Source of the DNA: Eutrophocola sp963925675
Lineage (GTDB): Bacteria > Pseudomonadota > Gammaproteobacteria > Pseudomonadales > Pseudohongiellaceae
Reading direction: 5' to 3'
Assembly: GCA_963925675.1 (NCBI GenBank)
Contig: CAWUSW010000023.1
Location: 1 to 36,195, forward strand
DNA: 36,195 nucleotides
In this document: positions 32,873 to 36,195 of the stretch, piece by piece
Layout of the letters: every line of letters begins with the position of its first letter
Position numbering within the stretch: the stretch's first letter is position 1
Notes under the pieces: generated by a model
Seen by the model: only the letters and a program-made list of their open reading frames with translations
Told to the model about the DNA's origin: nothing
Database searches by the model: none
Program-made: the position numbers and the translations under genes

Positions 32873-34552
32873 TTATGCCTGGTCTGTTACGCAACCTTCA
32901 CTGGCGCTTTTTACCAGAGTGGCATATTTATAAAGGACACCCTTGGTGGCAGGCAGTGGCGGTTGCACCCATGCCGCACGGCGCTTTTCGATTTCTGTAG
33001 CGTCGATGGCCACTTCCAGGGAATTGCTTTCCGCGTTAATGGTAATTACATCGCCATTTTCCAGCAGGCCAATGAGCCCACCAACCTGTGCCTCGGGAGT
33101 AATATGTCCCACTACAAAGCCGTGGGTGCCACCGGAAAAACGCCCGTCAGTAATCAGTGCCACGGTTTTACCGAGCCCCTGGCCCATCAGGGCACTGGTG
33201 GGTTTCAACATTTCCGGCATGCCGGGGCCACCCTTGGGACCGCAGTAGCGAATCACCACCACGTCACCATCAACAATCTGTTTTTCATGGATGGCTGCGT
33301 TTACGGCGGCCTCACCGTCAAAGACTTTTGCCGGACCGGTGAAGTTAAGACCTTCCTTGCCGGTGATCTTGGCCACGGCGCCTTCCTCGGCAAGGTTGCC
33401 GTAGAGAATGCGGATATGGCCACTGTCTTTCAGCGGTTTATCAAGCGGATGAATAACTTGCTGACCTTCTTTAAGGTCAGGTAATTCACTCAGGTTTTCG
33501 GCAATGGTTTTGCCGGTCACTGTCATGCAGTCTCCGTGCAGCATGCCAGCGTTCAACAGCATTTTCATTACTGCCGGAACGCCGCCCACTTCACACAGGT
33601 CTTCCATCACATACTGGCCGCTGGGTTTCAGGTCGGCCAGAAAGGGGGTCTTGTCAGCAATGCGCTGGAAGTCATCGATAGTGATATCAACATTGGCGGC
33701 TTTTGCCATAGCGATCAGGTGAATAACCGCATTGGTGGAACCCCCCAATACAGTGACCACGGTGATGGCATTTTCAAAGGCTTGTTTGCTAAGAATATCG
33801 GATGGCTTGATGTCTTCTTCCAACAGGTGGCGCAGGGCCGGGCCAACGCGCAGGCAATCCTGTTCCTTGTCACCGGACACCGCCGGATAGCTTGAGTTGT
33901 AGGGCAGCGACATGCCCAGGGCCTCAATGGCAGAGGCCATGGTGTTAGCCGTATACATACCGCCGCAGGCGCCAGCGCCCGGACACGCATGTTCAATAAC
34001 GCCCTGGAATTCGGTGACATCGATACGTCCGGAATTAAATTCTCCGTAAGCTTCAAAGGCGGAGACTACATCCAGTTTCTTGTCCTTGTAGCAGCCCGGT
34101 TTGATGGTGCCGCCGTAGACAAGAATTGCAGGGCGATCCAGGCGTGCCAGGGCGATCATGGCGCCAGGCATGTTCTTGTCACAACCGACAATAGCAGCAA
34201 CGCCGTCATACCACTGGGCGCTGACCACAGTTTCGATACTGTCTGCGATCAGGTCCCGGCTGGGCAGACTGTTGCGCATGCCGTCAGTCCCCATGCTGAT
34301 GCCGTCACTCACCCCGATGGTGTGGAAAATCAGCCCGATCAGATCTTCTTCCTGTACACCTTGTTTCACCACCTTCGCCAGGTCGTTCAGGTGCATGTTG
34401 CAAGGGTTTCCTTCCCAGCCGGTGCTGGCAATGCCGATCTGTCCCTTGTTCAGATCTTCCCGTGTCAGCCCGATGGCATGCAGCATGGCCTGGGCGGCTG
34501 GCAGGCTAGGGTCCTGGGTGATAGTGCGGCTGTATTTGTTTAGTGCTTTCAT
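32873..34552 (-). CDS. ilvD: dihydroxy-acid dehydratase
   Basis: Third step of valine, leucine and isoleucine synthesis, dehydrating 2,3-dihydroxy acids to 2-keto acids. Cluster cysteines are Cys51 (GNPCNMHL), Cys124 (GCDKNMPG) and Cys196 (GACGGMYTAN), a set typical of the 559-residue [2Fe-2S] group rather than the longer E. coli [4Fe-4S] form. Other hallmarks are GGSTNAVIHL and TDGRFSGGTHG near the C-terminus. argA lies 51 bases upstream on the same strand, so the two may share a transcript. Confidence 0.96.
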   Translation of the reverse strand: MKALNKYSRTITQDPSLPAAQAMLHAIGLTREDLNKGQIGIASTGWEGNPCNMHLNDLAKVVKQGVQEEDLIGLIFHTIGVSDGISMGTDGMRNSLPSRDLIADSIETVVSAQWYDGVAAIVGCDKNMPGAMIALARLDRPAILVYGGTIKPGCYKDKKLDVVSAFEAYGEFNSGRIDVTEFQGVIEHACPGAGACGGMYTANTMASAIEALGMSLPYNSSYPAVSGDKEQDCLRVGPALRHLLEEDIKPSDILSKQAFENAITVVTVLGGSTNAVIHLIAMAKAANVDITIDDFQRIADKTPFLADLKPSGQYVMEDLCEVGGVPAVMKMLLNAGMLHGDCMTVTGKTIAENLSELPDLKEGQQVIHPLDKPLKDSGHIRILYGNLAEEGAVAKITGKEGLNFTGPAKVFDGEAAVNAAIHEKQIVDGDVVVIRYCGPKGGPGMPEMLKPTSALMGQGLGKTVALITDGRFSGGTHGFVVGHITPEAQVGGLIGLLENGDVITINAESNSLEVAIDATEIEKRRAAWVQPPLPATKGVLYKYATLVKSASEGCVTDQA

Positions 34553-34603
34553 AAATGTACTCGAATATAAGTTTTATAATTCAGTGTAAGTAAACGGGTC
34601 AAA

Positions 34604-35947
34604 TTACAGCGATTTTACAAAAATTTTTGAATTTCGCTGATAGTTGTAAAGGGATTTTTTCGTCTCTGGCAAGCTGTCGAGATCGCTTTGTGCAAATCCT
34701 CTTTCCATAAACCAGTGCGGGGTTTTCGTCGTCAATACGAACAGAGAATTGAGGCCGGCTTTTCTGGCATTCTTTTCAATCTGCTCAAGAATTGATTGTC
34801 CCATATTCTTTTTTCGGTAATCAGGGTGAGTGGCAACGCAGGCCAGTTCCCCGGAATTATCTTCCTGGGGATAAAGTGCGCCGCAGGCGATGATCATCCC
34901 TTCACGTTCAATAACCGTAAACTGATTGATTTCACTTTCCAGTAGCTCTCTTGAGCGCGGCAACAGCACGCCTTCTTTTTCAAGCGGCTGGATCAGCTCA
35001 AGAATGCTGTCCACATCATCACTGTTTGCATGTCGAATTTGCTCATAATTTTCCTGGGTGATTAAGGTGCCGGCACCGTCGCGGGTAAATAATTCGCTTA
35101 ACAGGGCGCCATCTTCTGCATAGGAAATTACCTGTGAGCGTTTTACGCCGCCTTTACACGCCTTGGTGCCAAGTTCAAGATTACGTAATTGTCTATCAAG
35201 GCCATTGCTATTAATTTTTTCGGCGATTAGCAACTGGGCTTCTTCGGCGTTAAGTTGGCTGATGGCTGCGCCGGCATCATCCAGAATCCCCGCCTCACTG
35301 GAATAGATCAACAGTTTGTCAGCTTCCAGACTAATAGCGGTACTTGAGGCGACCTCTTCTACGGTGAGATTAAATACTTCGCCACTGGGCGAATAACCAA
35401 GGTTGGACAGTAGCACAATATTATTTGCGACCAGCTGTTTCTTGATGGCCTCGCTGTCGATTTTTCGTACTTCGCCGGTATGACAGTAATCGATGCCTTC
35501 ATGCACGCCATAAGGTTTGGCGATGACAAAATTGCCGCTCACCAGATTAATTGATGCACCCTGCATGGGGGAGTTTGCCAGACTCATGGAAAACACTGCT
35601 TCCAGATCGTAACGTAATTTTGCAACAACCTGTTTAATTTGCTCAAGACTGGCCGCATCGGTAACGCGCAGTTTGTGGTGTAGATCGCCTTGCACGTCAT
35701 CATGTTTTTCGTCGCTTAATCCCGCGGTTTTCAGCGCTGCATCTATCTGTGGCCTGGCACCATGTACCAGTACCAGCTTAACCCCCAGGCTGTTGAGCAG
35801 GTTGATGTCGTGAGCGATATTGCTGAAATTGTCATGGGCCAGCGCTTCTCCAGGCAACATGATGACGAACACCTTTCCTCGATAAGCGTTTATATAGGAT
35901 GAAGACTGTCGAAACCACTTCACGTATTGCGTGTTATCAGTAGCCAT
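34604..35947 (-). CDS. argA: amino-acid N-acetyltransferase (N-acetylglutamate synthase)
   Basis: First step of arginine synthesis. The 447-residue protein has an N-terminal amino-acid-kinase-like domain (VIMLPGEALAHDNFSN, LNSLGVKLVLVHGARPQID, VLLSNLGYSPSGEVFNLTVE) and a C-terminal GNAT domain (GELACVATHPDYRKKNMGQS, with FVLTTKTPHWFMERGF). This is the classic ArgA architecture, and the kinase-like half normally carries arginine feedback inhibition. The upstream region 35948-36048 has no clear ARG box by eye. Confidence 0.96.
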   Translation of the reverse strand: MATDNTQYVKWFRQSSSYINAYRGKVFVIMLPGEALAHDNFSNIAHDINLLNSLGVKLVLVHGARPQIDAALKTAGLSDEKHDDVQGDLHHKLRVTDAASLEQIKQVVAKLRYDLEAVFSMSLANSPMQGASINLVSGNFVIAKPYGVHEGIDYCHTGEVRKIDSEAIKKQLVANNIVLLSNLGYSPSGEVFNLTVEEVASSTAISLEADKLLIYSSEAGILDDAGAAISQLNAEEAQLLIAEKINSNGLDRQLRNLELGTKACKGGVKRSQVISYAEDGALLSELFTRDGAGTLITQENYEQIRHANSDDVDSILELIQPLEKEGVLLPRSRELLESEINQFTVIEREGMIIACGALYPQEDNSGELACVATHPDYRKKNMGQSILEQIEKNARKAGLNSLFVLTTKTPHWFMERGFAQSDLDSLPETKKSLYNYQRNSKIFVKSL

Positions 35948-36010
35948 GAGTTTTTTAAATATCTGGTCCAGCGGTCAAAAAAGGGCAGGTATTGTAACGC
36001 AAACGTCTGA

Positions 36011-36026
36011 AAAATCGAAAGATTTT
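36011..36026. terminator. weak hairpin AAAATC-GAAA-GATTTT
   Basis: A six-base stem closed by a GAAA tetraloop, A- and T-rich on its flanks, lies between the pepN fragment and argA. On the minus strand it is followed by a short T run and could be a weak terminator for pepN. Confidence 0.3.
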
Positions 36027-36031
36027 ATACC

Positions 36032-36066
36032 GAGTCGCAAGTCTCAAGTCACAAGTCGCAAGTAAG
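36032..36066. repeat. heptamer tandem repeat AAGTCNC
   Basis: Five seven-base units follow without gap: GAGTCGC, AAGTCTC, AAGTCAC, AAGTCGC and AAGTAAG. Outer units are degenerate. The stop codon of the pepN fragment falls within the array (36049-36051). Confidence 0.85.
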
Positions 36067-36195
36067 AGGCTGCAAGCCACCGGTAAACAGGAAAGTGTTG
36101 TAGCCGTCTGGTTGGTGAAACGCCGCAGGTGTCATTGCCAAAGCTCCAATCAAAGCACGAAACCGATTTGGATTTTTGAGCGTAAAATCAGGATG
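36049..36195 (-). pseudogene. pepN: aminopeptidase N C-terminal fragment, apparently truncated
   Basis: The right edge encodes on the minus strand HPDFTLKNPNRFRALIGALA followed by MTPAAFHQPDG, the NPNR-R-LIGA ... FH--DG block near the end of PepN. In E. coli about 70 further residues follow. Here the similarity stops after DG, and the frame ends 16 codons later at a TGA inside the heptamer repeat. The gene continues beyond the window, so only the 3' end can be judged. It may be a shortened working protein or a pseudogene. Confidence 0.75.

Noticed and set aside
32849..34589. Several plus-strand frames opposite ilvD
   Set aside because: Antisense shadows of a well-identified gene, without ribosome binding sites or family motifs.
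36032..36066. Tandem heptamers considered as a CRISPR array or attachment site
   Set aside because: Units are seven bases with no spacers and no cas or integrase gene in view; a simple tandem repeat explains them.

Overview
The window is a chromosomal stretch of a Gram-negative bacterium, most likely a marine-type gammaproteobacterium. Supporting marks are the divergent rsmD / ftsY-ftsE-ftsX arrangement, coaD joined to a YfhL-type ferredoxin gene, a fused kinase-like/GNAT ArgA, and lipoprotein, Tat-type and Sec signal sequences. I see no rRNA, tRNA, CRISPR array, transposase or prophage gene. The genus cannot be fixed from sequence reading alone.

Layout. 1-3.8 kb: housekeeping genes (ferredoxin, coaD, a sodium-symporter-family transporter, a RidA-like protein, a small STAS-like protein, rsmD). 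3.9-9.5 kb: ftsYEX, then a multicopper-oxidase lipoprotein where rpoH is usually found, tag, and a PlsC-like acyltransferase. 9.5-13.1 kb: a structured 640-base leader and a two-subunit molybdenum hydroxylase (IorAB type) closed by a strong terminator. 13.2-18.2 kb: three tandem, diverged paralogues encoding exported TPR proteins with a TonB-like C-terminal domain. 18.4-19.4 kb: a decayed SDR gene fused by deletion to a decayed DUF1552 gene. 19.5-28.1 kb: mostly minus-strand accessory genes, including cytochrome P460, a stilbene-cleaving type carotenoid oxygenase with a perfect FNR/Anr box upstream, shikimate kinase, two GNATs, a GST, a class-3 aldehyde dehydrogenase and a MAPEG protein. 28.3-32.1 kb: a 38-residue basic protein, an orphan reading frame, a cytochrome c5, and a visibly GC-richer gene for a secreted G8-domain protein that resembles animal CEMIP/TMEM2. 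32.2-36.2 kb: a lipoprotein, ilvD, argA, a heptamer tandem repeat and a pepN 3' end that appears truncated.

How the parts may fit. The housekeeping blocks are ordinary. Several accessory enzymes could touch aromatic or lignin-like compounds (stilbene-cleaving dioxygenase, class-3 aldehyde dehydrogenase, multicopper oxidase, molybdenum hydroxylase, GST), but they are not one operon and a joint pathway is only inference. The best candidates for new biology are the triple TPR/TonB-like cluster, the bacterial CEMIP-like protein, and the oxygen-dependent dioxygenase apparently placed under an anaerobic-type regulator. Around these sit signs of genome decay: the fused pseudogenes, the orphan frame after the cytochrome, and the cut pepN.
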